A stretch of 64,000 bases of DNA from the NCBI GenBank assembly GCA_020849765.1, contig JADLAY010000034.1, positions 372,001 through 436,000 on the forward strand, read 5' to 3'. Under the pieces are notes generated by a model. That model was given only the letters and a program-made list of their open reading frames with translations. It had not been told where the DNA came from and did no database searches. Of the stretch, positions 16,386 to 23,863 are shown one piece after another; position 1 is the first letter of the stretch; each line of letters begins with the position of its first letter. The translations under genes were made by a program, and so were the position numbers. Origin of the DNA: Anaerolineae bacterium (GTDB lineage: Bacteria > Chloroflexota > Anaerolineae > Aggregatilineales > Phototrophicaceae).

Positions 16386-17213
16386 TCAGTGTGCCTCCGT
16401 GGGTTGAGAATCTCGCGCGGCTTTCAGCGCAGAGCGCAGTTTCAGGCTTTCGCGCGACACGTCGACTTTCATCATGCCGTGCCAGCCAGGAATGTTCATC
16501 AATTCGATACAGACGATGCCCTCATAGTGCGCCGATTGCAGATCGGCCACGACGCGCGCCAGATCAATGCGACCGCGTTCGAATGGCGTCTGTAACTGTT
16601 GGCGCGCGGCCTGCCGGACCTGCACATGGCGCGCATGCGGCAGCAGCTTCACGATCTCGTCGTGAAAGATGTCCTGGCAGACCATGTGCGCCCAATCGAG
16701 CGTGATTTCGAGGCCGGGCACGTCTTTGAGCAGCTTGAGCGCCTGCTCCGGCGTCGTCGCCAGCGAGTCGAGGTGCGGCTCGATGCTCAGCCGCAGCTTA
16801 GCGGCGTGAGCGGCCTTGACCATCTCGCGCAGCGCGACGACGGCGCGATCCCAGGCCTCCTCGTCCTCCGCGGGCTGCGCTACCCCTGGCGACACGGTGA
16901 TGCCGGGTGTCGACAGCGCGGCGGCAAATGGCAGCAGCGCCTTGAACAGATCGAGATCTTTCTGGCGCTTGTCGTCTTCGGACGCGGAAATGCGCGGCAG
17001 CATTAGATAAAGGTCGCTGACCTTGAGGTTGTAGACCAGCAGGTCTTCGGCGATCTCGGCCGCCGCGCGCTGAGGATTTGCCGCCGCTTTGACGGCGTTG
17101 AGATTCTGGCCGCTGCCGATATCGACGTAGCGGAAGCCCATGCGCGCGATCGTCCCCAGCGCCTCGCTCAGGGTCAGGTCGTTAAAAGCCCAGGTATGGC
17201 AAGAAAAATCCAT
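16386..17213 (-). CDS. sugar phosphate isomerase/epimerase-like TIM barrel
   Basis: The 275-residue protein is a xylose-isomerase-like TIM barrel (AP endonuclase 2 superfamily fold). It starts MDFSCHTWAFNDLTLSEALG, typical of the sugar phosphate isomerase/epimerase branch. Likely metal ligands are the Glu in LSIEPHLDS, the Asp in EITLDWAHM, a histidine in ARHVQVRQA and the Glu in VCIELMNIPGW. These enzymes isomerise or epimerise keto sugars or inositol derivatives, but the specific substrate cannot be read. A strong extended -10 box lies just upstream. It is followed by the anchored NTF2-like protein after 4 bp. Confidence 0.8.
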   Translation of the reverse strand: MDFSCHTWAFNDLTLSEALGTIARMGFRYVDIGSGQNLNAVKAAANPQRAAAEIAEDLLVYNLKVSDLYLMLPRISASEDDKRQKDLDLFKALLPFAAALSTPGITVSPGVAQPAEDEEAWDRAVVALREMVKAAHAAKLRLSIEPHLDSLATTPEQALKLLKDVPGLEITLDWAHMVCQDIFHDEIVKLLPHARHVQVRQAARQQLQTPFERGRIDLARVVADLQSAHYEGIVCIELMNIPGWHGMMKVDVSRESLKLRSALKAARDSQPTEAH

Positions 17214-17242
17214 CGCAATGTCCGGTCTCTTCTGCAGCGCAG

Positions 17243-17251
17243 ATTATAGCA
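17243..17251 (-). promoter_or_regulatory. predicted extended -10 promoter of the TIM-barrel gene
   Basis: On the minus strand this reads TGCTATAAT, a perfect extended -10 element, 30-38 bp before the start at 17213. No -35 box is needed for such promoters, and none is clear. Confidence 0.55.
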
Positions 17252-17275
17252 CGAGACCGGACCGAATCTTGGGCG

Positions 17276-17908
17276 TTACATCGCCTCAAGCGTGGCGGTG
17301 CTGAAGACGACGTGGAAGGGCACACAGTAGATGACGATGCTGTGGTATTCGGTCAGATCGACATCAGGCGGAATGTCGTAGTTCTGTTCGCCGACGTTGC
17401 CCTTGAGAGACCCCAGATCGACGTAATCCCCCACCTCTTCGTGAGTACGCGGCGCTTCTGCACGGGACAGGATCACGTGCAGATCTGGCCCGTTGGTCAC
17501 GCGGAAGTCTTCGAGGCGGAGCAGCTGACGGCCATCCTCAAGCCGATAGACGGTCGCCTGGCCCTCGCCGCGGTGAATGGCATCGATTTCGACAAATGAA
17601 CCGGCGCCAAGCACGGTAGGCTCTGTGGGCATGTCCGGCATGCTGTCGTCGACCATCGCGTCCGGGCTTAACGCCGCATTCACCATCGTCATCGCCATGG
17701 CGGAGTCTTGCTCGCTCATGGCGACGAATGCATCTCGTTGATCCTGCGGCAGCGCGTCAAATGTTTCGCGCACCTGGGGCGACATGCCTGGAAATGCCTC
17801 ATTGACGACGTCATCGACAACCAGCGGCCGCCACAGCGGAAAGGTCACTATCCCCAGCACGGCCACCACGACGATCGCGATGGTTATCAGACGAGTACGG
17901 TTGTTCAT
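17276..17908 (-). CDS. DM13-domain membrane-anchored protein
   Basis: The 210-residue protein has an N-terminal membrane helix (about 7-26, ITIAIVVVAVLGIVTF) and, after a Met/Asp-rich linker, a C-terminal DM13 domain. Its signatures are FRVTNGPDLHVILSR, DYVDLGSLKGNVGEQNY and YHSIVIYCVPFHVVFSTA. DM13 domains are proposed, from animal proteins, to be cytochrome-like redox modules with a conserved cysteine; here the cysteine in IYCVPF is kept. The ATG at 17908 directly precedes the membrane helix; the open frame upstream overlaps the SDR gene. It is the last of four co-directional genes. Whether the redox activity holds in bacteria is unproven. Confidence 0.8.
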   Translation of the reverse strand: MNNRTRLITIAIVVVAVLGIVTFPLWRPLVVDDVVNEAFPGMSPQVRETFDALPQDQRDAFVAMSEQDSAMAMTMVNAALSPDAMVDDSMPDMPTEPTVLGAGSFVEIDAIHRGEGQATVYRLEDGRQLLRLEDFRVTNGPDLHVILSRAEAPRTHEEVGDYVDLGSLKGNVGEQNYDIPPDVDLTEYHSIVIYCVPFHVVFSTATLEAM

Positions 17909-17984
17909 GGCCTGCGTAGTCCTGTTGTGATCGCAATGAGAAAGACTTAGATCACCTTGATTACGACAAGCTAACGCGCCAATC

Positions 17985-18749
17985 TCACTTAGGCTGCATA
18001 CGGAGCGCACCGTCCAGCCGGATCACCTCGCCATTGAGCATCTCGTTTTCGACGATCGACTGCGCCAGTTGGGCATACTCTTCCGGCCTGCCCAGGCGCG
18101 AGGGGAACGGCACCTGCTGCCCCAGCGAGAGGCGAGCTGGTTCCGGCAGTGCGGCCAGCAGCGGCGTATCGAAGATGCCCGGCGCGATCGTCATCACCCG
18201 GATGCCATCACGAGACAGATCGCGCGCAATCGGCAGGGTCATGCCGACGATGCCGCCTTTGGATGCCGAATAGGCTGCCTGCCCGACTTGTCCGTCGTAG
18301 GCCGCCACCGAAGCCGTATTGACGATGACACCGCGTTCGCCCGCTGCATTTGGCTCATTGGCAACCATGGCCGCCGCTGCCAGACGAATGACGTTGAACG
18401 TGCCGATCAGATTGATGCGGATCACTGTCTCGAACACGTCGAGCGGATGCGGGCCGGTCTTGCTCAGGGTGCGCAGTGCCATGCCGACCCCGGCGCAGTT
18501 GACCGTAATCCTGAACTCGCCCAACGCCACCGCTGCCGCGACCGCCGCACTGACGTCTGACTCGCTGGTGACATCCGCTTTGGCGAAGCGCGTCTGCGGC
18601 CCCAATTCTTGCGCCAACGCCTCACCATGTTCCTCATTGATGTCGACGATGACCGCTTTGGCGCCGTAGGCCACAAAACGTCGCACCACCGCCGCTCCCA
18701 GGCCGGAAGCGCCGCCGGTGACCAGAGCCGTCGAACCCTGTAACTTCAT
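17985..18749 (-). CDS. short-chain dehydrogenase, HSD10/3-hydroxyacyl-CoA type
   Basis: The 254-residue protein is an NAD-dependent SDR. The cofactor motif TGGASGLG (11-18), Asp36 in VDIN (NAD preference), NCAG (84-87) and the catalytic Ser147, Tyr160 and Lys164 (YSASK) are all present. The overall pattern, including the [13 protein letters not shown] start, [25 protein letters not shown] and the ending [12 protein letters not shown], closely follows type-2 3-hydroxyacyl-CoA dehydrogenase (HSD17B10). The likely reaction is oxidation of short or branched 3-hydroxyacyl-CoA. The ATG at 18749 replaces an upstream in-frame start that would overlap the preceding gene. It is third in a four-gene minus-strand run. 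Confidence 0.9.
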   Translation of the reverse strand: MKLQGSTALVTGGASGLGAAVVRRFVAYGAKAVIVDINEEHGEALAQELGPQTRFAKADVTSESDVSAAVAAAVALGEFRITVNCAGVGMALRTLSKTGPHPLDVFETVIRINLIGTFNVIRLAAAAMVANEPNAAGERGVIVNTASVAAYDGQVGQAAYSASKGGIVGMTLPIARDLSRDGIRVMTIAPGIFDTPLLAALPEPARLSLGQQVPFPSRLGRPEEYAQLAQSIVENEMLNGEVIRLDGALRMQPK

Positions 18750-18771
18750 GATGACAATCTCCTCATAAGCA

Positions 18772-19371
18772 TTATTGCTGGTGAACTTCTTCTGCCTGCA
18801 AATCACTTTCCATGACGTAGCAGCCCGCGTTGCTGGGATGATCGAGAACATGCGCAGCCGGCGGGATCGTACGCAGCACCCACAAGACGATCAGATCGCC
18901 AATGGCTGCGGACAGCAGCACCGCTCCGATCGCGGTCATAAACGCATGGCCAAGCGCGATACCGGCGACCGTCGGCAGCAAGCCGGTCAGGATGCCTGGC
19001 AGCACCGCGCCGATCCGGTAGGCACGTGCCGACATCGGCACTCTGGCATGGCAGTAAGGACTCAACGTGCTGCGATCCACACCGAAACGCAGATCGCGCC
19101 AGCGCAAACCGCCGAAGAACTTCCAACCCAGTGCGTGGATACCTTCGTGCAGGATCACGCCGAGGACGACAGCAGCGATCCACGACAGGATTGACACGCC
19201 GCCCAGCCCGGCCCAGAAGGCAGCGAAGCCATGAATCAGCCAGTAGATGAGCACGGGCACGACCAGAATAGCGAGACTCAAGAGCGTCCCCTGCAGCACC
19301 ACCTGTGGCAGCGGCACTGACACATCACGATAACCGGGCGGTGTCCCCGCCGCTGTCGGTTCAGTCGCCAT
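18772..19371 (-). CDS. DUF3267-type membrane zincin
   Basis: The 199-residue protein has four or five membrane helices and a HEGIH zinc motif (75-79) in the second hydrophobic block ([21 protein letters not shown]). The later [24 protein letters not shown] fits the DUF3267 family (putative zincin peptidase). The third ligand is not certain. Family members are membrane proteases of unknown substrate. The gene begins 6 bp after the stop of the preceding gene and ends 22 bp before the SDR start, placing it in the same transcription unit. It is the second HExxH membrane protein in the window after the M50B-like one. Confidence 0.75.
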   Translation of the reverse strand: MATEPTAAGTPPGYRDVSVPLPQVVLQGTLLSLAILVVPVLIYWLIHGFAAFWAGLGGVSILSWIAAVVLGVILHEGIHALGWKFFGGLRWRDLRFGVDRSTLSPYCHARVPMSARAYRIGAVLPGILTGLLPTVAGIALGHAFMTAIGAVLLSAAIGDLIVLWVLRTIPPAAHVLDHPSNAGCYVMESDLQAEEVHQQ

Positions 19372-19377
19372 GAGTCG

Positions 19378-20016
19378 TCAGATCTGCCCCATCAGGTCAA
19401 CCGAGAAGGCCAGCGCGATGACGTAGGTCTGGTCGATCAAGAGCAGTTCGCTGCGCCGCGAGCGGCCATGCTCATCCGTTTCGCTGAAGGATTCCGCTTC
19501 TTCGACGGTCGTGCGCAAGCCATGATGCTCCAACACGCGCACCATCCGGTCGGCGAGCGGCTTCGGCATGACGCCCAGCAACCCCTCCCCGCTGGACAGC
19601 AGATCGACCAGGGGCACGGCGCGATTGAGATCGGCGCTGATCTCGCTGATGTGGCGCCAGACGCCGAAGGTCGACGCATAGGCCTGTGAAATATCGAGCA
19701 CCGCTTCGTGCAGACGATCGGGCTTGCCCTCGAAATGCACGGCAAAACGCGCCGTGTTGTGATGATAGAGCAGCGGATGATCGTTCGTCAGTTGCAGGCC
19801 GCCGAACACGCCCAGTGTGACACGGTGTTCACGCACGCCGAGCGCGCGGACGATGTAGTTATTGCGTGGCCGCAGCCCGTTGGCGGCGGCGTCATAGACC
19901 GCCGTCTCGACGAGCAGTTGAAGCTCATTCGGCACGCCGCCGACCTGGACAGTCAACAGGATGCCATAGTCTTCCGGGCGCTGAAGTTCAGCCAAAAGTT
20001 GTTCGCGCTTGGGCAT
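19378..20016 (-). CDS. conserved hypothetical cytosolic protein
   Basis: I do not recognise this 212-residue protein. It starts MPKREQLLAELQRPEDYG and contains mixed alpha/beta sequence without signal peptide or membrane helix. Notable parts are YGILLTVQVGG, LLVETAVYDAAANG, NNYIVRALGVREHRV and a central acidic/helical stretch. A TATACT box (20047-20052, minus strand) lies upstream, so the ATG at 20016 is preferred to a start at 20070. It is the first gene of the four-gene run with the DUF3267 protein, SDR and DM13 protein. The divergent region upstream carries a 10-bp tandem repeat. Confidence 0.55.
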   Translation of the reverse strand: MPKREQLLAELQRPEDYGILLTVQVGGVPNELQLLVETAVYDAAANGLRPRNNYIVRALGVREHRVTLGVFGGLQLTNDHPLLYHHNTARFAVHFEGKPDRLHEAVLDISQAYASTFGVWRHISEISADLNRAVPLVDLLSSGEGLLGVMPKPLADRMVRVLEHHGLRTTVEEAESFSETDEHGRSRRSELLLIDQTYVIALAFSVDLMGQI

Positions 20017-20158
20017 GATGTTCTGTACCGCGTATTGCCGCGCACAGTATAGCATGTCGCTTAGCCGCACACGATGCGGTCAATCGGCTCTGGTCAAAAC
20101 ACTCCTGACTCCTTGTCATCTTCTGTTACTATAGGCATTAAATAGAATGATGAAATAA

Positions 20159-20178
20159 GATATGGAAGGATATGGAAC
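20159..20178. repeat. 10-bp tandem repeat in divergent intergenic region
   Basis: GATATGGAAG and GATATGGAAC stand in direct tandem. The intergenic region 20017-20362 (346 bp) is AT-rich relative to its surroundings and otherwise holds only possible -10 boxes: TATACT on the minus strand at 20047-20052 and TATACT on the plus strand at 20292-20297. The GGATAT core and 10-bp period recall the arrays near 4.2 and 11.25 kb, but the flanks differ. Confidence 0.4.
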
Positions 20179-20362
20179 ATTTGACATTCTCGTGCGCATC
20201 TCGTTCGATTCCAGTCGTTGGAAAACAGATAGACTTCTGTTCAGCATATATAAATTATCCGCGGCGACATCACAAAAAACTAACTCTTTGTTATACTGAC
20301 GATACAAGATCATTCAATTCATTCCCACACGTCATGCTGCCATCGATTGTCCGGAATGCTGT

Positions 20363-20749
20363 ATGCCGATCCAGGTAGGTTGGGATGACGACGAGAAAAC
20401 GATCATCCTCTGGCATTATTCTCAGGAGTGGACCTGGCAAGAATCTGTAGAAGCTGCAGAACAGACCCAGGTGCTGCGTCATTCGGTTGACGAACAGTCC
20501 GTAGTTGTGATTCTGAATATGGAATTCACGCAGACGATCCCGCGCGACAGCATCCGCAACATGCGCCGACTGCTACACAATTTGGAACCGACCGACTTCG
20601 TCATCCTGTGTGGGGACAACGCCGCGGTTGACGTCGTCACCTCTTTTCTACGCACCCTGTTCTACGACCAATCCAACCGCATTCTGATGGCGCCGACGCT
20701 GGCGGACGCGCGCATCCTGGCGCAGCGGCTGCTGTCCGTCCACGACTGA
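20363..20749 (+). CDS. conserved hypothetical protein, possible STAS/SpoIIAA-like fold
   Basis: The 128-residue protein has no signal peptide or membrane helix. Alternating strands and helices (TIILWHYS, QSVVVILNMEF, DFVILCGDN, RILMAPTLADARILA) suggest a small alpha/beta fold such as that of SpoIIAA-like or STAS-related proteins. Two tryptophans cluster at residues 17-25 (WHYSQEWTW). The ribosome binding site is weak (CCGGAA). No neighbour reveals its function: the ABC-F gene downstream has its own promoter. The fold suggestion is inference from pattern only. Confidence 0.5.
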   Translation: MPIQVGWDDDEKTIILWHYSQEWTWQESVEAAEQTQVLRHSVDEQSVVVILNMEFTQTIPRDSIRNMRRLLHNLEPTDFVILCGDNAAVDVVTSFLRTLFYDQSNRILMAPTLADARILAQRLLSVHD

Positions 20750-20806
20750 GAAACACATTCTTAATCAGATCACCGAAATCCGATGAGCCGTTGTGGCCTG
20801 TAGTTG

Positions 20807-20815
20807 TGCTATAAT
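20807..20815 (+). promoter_or_regulatory. predicted extended -10 promoter of the ABC-F gene
   Basis: TGCTATAAT on the plus strand, 33 bp before the start at 20848. The -35 region lacks a good TTGACA match. It is identical to the element at 17243-17251. Confidence 0.55.
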
Positions 20816-20847
20816 GTGCGGCGTTCACAGGCACGTACAGATCCACC

Positions 20848-22746
20848 ATGTCGTTACTCACAGCCCATAATCTGAGCAAACTCTACGGCCCTGATGAAAT
20901 CTTCAGCGGCATCAGCGTAGAAATTCCACAACGCGCTCGCATCGCCCTGGTCGGGCCGAACGGCGTCGGCAAGACGACCCTGCTCAACCTGCTGACCGGG
21001 AGCGATATTGCCGATACCGGCGATGTCCATCTGGCGCGTGGGGCGCGGATTGGTTTCTTGCCACAGCGCCCGGAACTCCATGGCTCGAACACGCTCTATG
21101 CTGAGCAGCTCGGCGCATTCGACGCGCTGCGTGTGATGGAGGCCGAGCTGGCGCAGCTTGAACACGCCCTGGCCGATGAGATGCATCACGATGAAACGCT
21201 CGCCGCTTACGGTGAACTGCAAGAGCGGTTCGAAATGCTTGGCGGTTACACCTACGAGCAGCGCATTCGCACCGTCCTGCATGGACTCGGCTTCACGCCG
21301 GAAGATTACGAGCGCCAGTTGATGTACTTTTCCGGCGGCCAGAAGACACGTGCTCTGCTGGCCCGGCTGCTGCTGGAAGCGCCGGATCTGCTCGTGCTGG
21401 ACGAGCCGACCAATCATCTCGACATCCAGGCGATTGAGTGGCTGGAAAGCTATCTCAACGACTTCCCCGGCGCGGTGCTGGTTGTCAGCCACGATCGCTA
21501 CTTCATCGACGTGATGGCGCAGACGATCTGGGAGCTTGATTTCGGCGCACTGGAAGTCTACCGCGGCAACTACAGCCACTACGTGCGCCAGCGCGAAGAG
21601 CGTCACGCGCGGCGCCTGAAAGAATATGAGGCACAGCAGGCCTTCATCGCCAAGGAAGAGGATTACATCCGCCGCAACATGGCGGGCCAGAACACGCGCC
21701 AGGCTAAGGGTCGCCTGAAACGCCTCGAACGGCTCAAGCGCGACGATCTGGTGCTGCGCCCGCGCGCGCGCCACACGATGCACCTTGCCTTTGGCGACAC
21801 ACAGCGCAGCGGCGACAAGGTGGTGATGACCTACGATCTCGAGGTCGGCTTCCCTGATAAGCCCCTGTTCGAAGTGCCGGATCTGGTGCTGCGCCGTGGT
21901 GAAGTCGCCGCGCTCATCGGCCCGAACGGCGTCGGCAAGAGCACCTTCGTCAAGACGATCACCGGCGTACTGGCACCCCTGGCCGGTGAGATCAAGATCG
22001 GCGCGGCGGTCACGATCGGTTATTTCGCGCAAGCGCACGAGTCGCTGGTCGAGACGAACAGCATCCTAGACGAAATCCAGGCCGCCAAGCCGATGCCGAT
22101 CAGCCAGGCGCGCAGCTATCTGGGACAGTTCCTCTTTTCCGGTGATGACGTCTTCCGCCCCATCAATTCGCTATCCGGTGGTGAGCGCGGTCGCGTCGCG
22201 CTGGCGAAGCTGGCTTTGAGCGGTGCCAACTTGCTCCTGCTCGACGAACCGACCAACCATCTGGACATTGAGAGCCAGGAAATCCTGCAGAACGTGCTGG
22301 CTGGTTTCCCAGGCACGCTCCTGATCGTCAGCCACGACCGCTACTTGATCGACGCGCTGGCGACTCAGATCTGGTCGGCGACGTCCGGGGAGATGATCGT
22401 TTTCGAGGGGAGTTACCGGGAATTTCTGGACGAGCGCAATCGACAACAATCACCAACTGAAGACGCGAACAGCGCTCAGAATGGCAAGAATGGCACTGCA
22501 AAGGAATCCGGCTCGTCTGGTGCGCGGAAACAGGGTCTAAATCCCTTCGAGTTGAAGCAGCGTCTGACTCAACTCGAAACCGAGATCGAATCGCTGGAGG
22601 CGCAGCTTGAAGATCTGACGACCACCATCGAACGCGCCAGCCTGGATGGCAATGCCGCACACGTGCGCCAACTCGGCGAAGAGTACACGCGCACGCAGAC
22701 CGCACGCGATGCCGCGCTCGCACTCTGGGCCGAGCTTGCTGACTAG
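20848..22746 (+). CDS. ABC-F family ATPase
   Basis: The 632-residue protein has two ABC ATPase domains and no membrane domain, the mark of ABC-F proteins, which act on ribosomes (translation factors such as EttA, Uup, YdiF, or antibiotic protection). Walker A motifs are GPNGVGKTT (36-44) and GPNGVGKST (about 358-366). Signatures are FSGGQKTRALLARLL and LSGGERGRVALAKLAL; Walker B regions DLLVLDEPTNHLD and NLLLLDEPTNHLD are intact. A charged helical linker joins the domains, and a C-terminal coiled coil (about 555-625) of the Uup/YdiF type follows. Resistance ABC-F proteins usually have longer linkers, so a housekeeping role is more likely; this remains inference. The gene has its own promoter and terminator. 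Confidence 0.92.
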   Translation: MSLLTAHNLSKLYGPDEIFSGISVEIPQRARIALVGPNGVGKTTLLNLLTGSDIADTGDVHLARGARIGFLPQRPELHGSNTLYAEQLGAFDALRVMEAELAQLEHALADEMHHDETLAAYGELQERFEMLGGYTYEQRIRTVLHGLGFTPEDYERQLMYFSGGQKTRALLARLLLEAPDLLVLDEPTNHLDIQAIEWLESYLNDFPGAVLVVSHDRYFIDVMAQTIWELDFGALEVYRGNYSHYVRQREERHARRLKEYEAQQAFIAKEEDYIRRNMAGQNTRQAKGRLKRLERLKRDDLVLRPRARHTMHLAFGDTQRSGDKVVMTYDLEVGFPDKPLFEVPDLVLRRGEVAALIGPNGVGKSTFVKTITGVLAPLAGEIKIGAAVTIGYFAQAHESLVETNSILDEIQAAKPMPISQARSYLGQFLFSGDDVFRPINSLSGGERGRVALAKLALSGANLLLLDEPTNHLDIESQEILQNVLAGFPGTLLIVSHDRYLIDALATQIWSATSGEMIVFEGSYREFLDERNRQQSPTEDANSAQNGKNGTAKESGSSGARKQGLNPFELKQRLTQLETEIESLEAQLEDLTTTIERASLDGNAAHVRQLGEEYTRTQTARDAALALWAELAD

Positions 22747-22824
22747 ATCGGTCGCGCAGAGCTCGAGTTCGTTTTGCGGACGTGTGAAGTGGGTCTGAGG
22801 AAGAGAATTCGCAGATGAGGAATC

Positions 22825-22850
22825 CAGAGCGCCGCCGTGGCGCTCTGTTC
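22825..22850. terminator. intrinsic-type hairpin between ABC-F and OsmC genes
   Basis: A 9-bp stem (22825-22833 with 22839-22847) with a 5-nt loop. The following T-run is short (TTCATGTT), so termination would be moderate. It separates convergent genes. Confidence 0.55.
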
Positions 22851-22872
22851 ATGTTCGGCTCTCCGAGATTCG

Positions 22873-23307
22873 TCAGGCGCCTGAAGGCGAGAGCAGCGTA
22901 TCCTCGAAGATGACCGGATTCTGCAGCATACGCGCGACCGGGCATTTGCCCGCAATCTCGATCAGGCGCGTCTTCTGTTCGTCAGTCAACTCGCCCTGGA
23001 ACGTGTATTGCTTGCGAATAACATGCAGAAAGTTGGAATTCCCCGCTTGATCCGGGTACAGAGTCGGATCGACCCGTTCCATCTCCAGCGCGACTTCCAT
23101 CCCTTGCAGATCCCAGCCTTTGCGCTGGGCATACAACTTGGCGGTGATGACTGCACATGCCCCGAGTGAGCTCAACATAATCTCGGTGGGCTTCGGCCCC
23201 AGATCCGTGCCGCCACTTTCCGGCGGTTCGTCCGCCGTGAACGTGAATTGGCGCACGTCGATCTTGGCTTGCAGACCCTCGTCAAGCGCGACAACTGCCT
23301 TGGTCAT
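22873..23307 (-). CDS. OsmC/Ohr family peroxidase-like protein
   Basis: The 144-residue protein has the two redox cysteines of the family, Cys51 in SLGACAVITAKLYA and Cys122 in AGKCPVARML. OsmC proteins reduce organic hydroperoxides via a thiol mechanism, with the active site formed at the dimer interface. The conserved N-terminal region (ADEPPESGGTDLGPKPTE) precedes helix 2. The sequence resembles the YhfA/OsmC-like subset more than Ohr, so the substrate is uncertain. It lies convergent with the ABC-F gene and after a small unknown gene. No OhrR-type regulator is nearby. Confidence 0.9.
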   Translation of the reverse strand: MTKAVVALDEGLQAKIDVRQFTFTADEPPESGGTDLGPKPTEIMLSSLGACAVITAKLYAQRKGWDLQGMEVALEMERVDPTLYPDQAGNSNFLHVIRKQYTFQGELTDEQKTRLIEIAGKCPVARMLQNPVIFEDTLLSPSGA

Positions 23308-23380
23308 GTTTTGTTCCTAACAATCCTGTCGACCATATCTATTTGAGTGGACACATCCAGAGGATTAAACCTTACAAATC

Positions 23381-23782
23381 TTACGCAGGTTTTATGCGGC
23401 GCAACCCTTGGTACTGCGGCTTGCCCTGGATCTCTTTCCAGCGATCTTCACCACTGTCCGTGTGCCATTCGACACAATACATGCCGTCGCTATCCTGATA
23501 GGCAAAGGTCGGGCGGAACATCAACACCTGGCGCAGAACGCCAATGATCTCTTTGCTTTCCTGTGCCATGCGCAGGATGAACCACTTGCCCGGCTGCCAT
23601 TCGAATTCAACCGGCATATCCCCCCAGCGCCCTTCCATGTGGATCGGCGTCTCGGCTTTGGTGCACACCATGTGGATATTGGACAAACGATTCTTCCAGA
23701 GCGTCGTATTGACACGCTCTTCGATGAAGTAGGGTCGAGCAGCGGGTGTCGTATAAAACCATGTGCGCGAATCGGTTGCCAT
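23381..23782 (-). CDS. conserved hypothetical protein
   Basis: This 133-residue protein has no signal peptide and no recognised family. It is rich in aromatic and charged residues (TWFYTTPAARPYFIEERV, EFEWQPGKWFILRM, YCVEWHTDSGEDRW) and ends in a basic tail. The N-terminal ATG at 23782 is supported by GAGAG upstream; a longer frame to 23827 adds only a low-complexity segment. The pattern suggests a small beta-rich domain. It sits between the OsmC gene and a GT-C enzyme, with nothing to tie it to either. Confidence 0.45.
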   Translation of the reverse strand: MATDSRTWFYTTPAARPYFIEERVNTTLWKNRLSNIHMVCTKAETPIHMEGRWGDMPVEFEWQPGKWFILRMAQESKEIIGVLRQVLMFRPTFAYQDSDGMYCVEWHTDSGEDRWKEIQGKPQYQGLRRIKPA

Positions 23783-23863
23783 CGAATTTCTCTCACTTGA
23801 GGTCGTGTTTGTTCCAGAATGCGCCAAGTGTACCCGATCTTTGCATTCGATAAAATGGATCGC

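Noticed and set aside
20848..22746. An antibiotic-resistance ABC-F gene
   Set aside because: The Uup/YdiF-type C-terminal coiled coil and lack of mobile context fit a housekeeping protein better.
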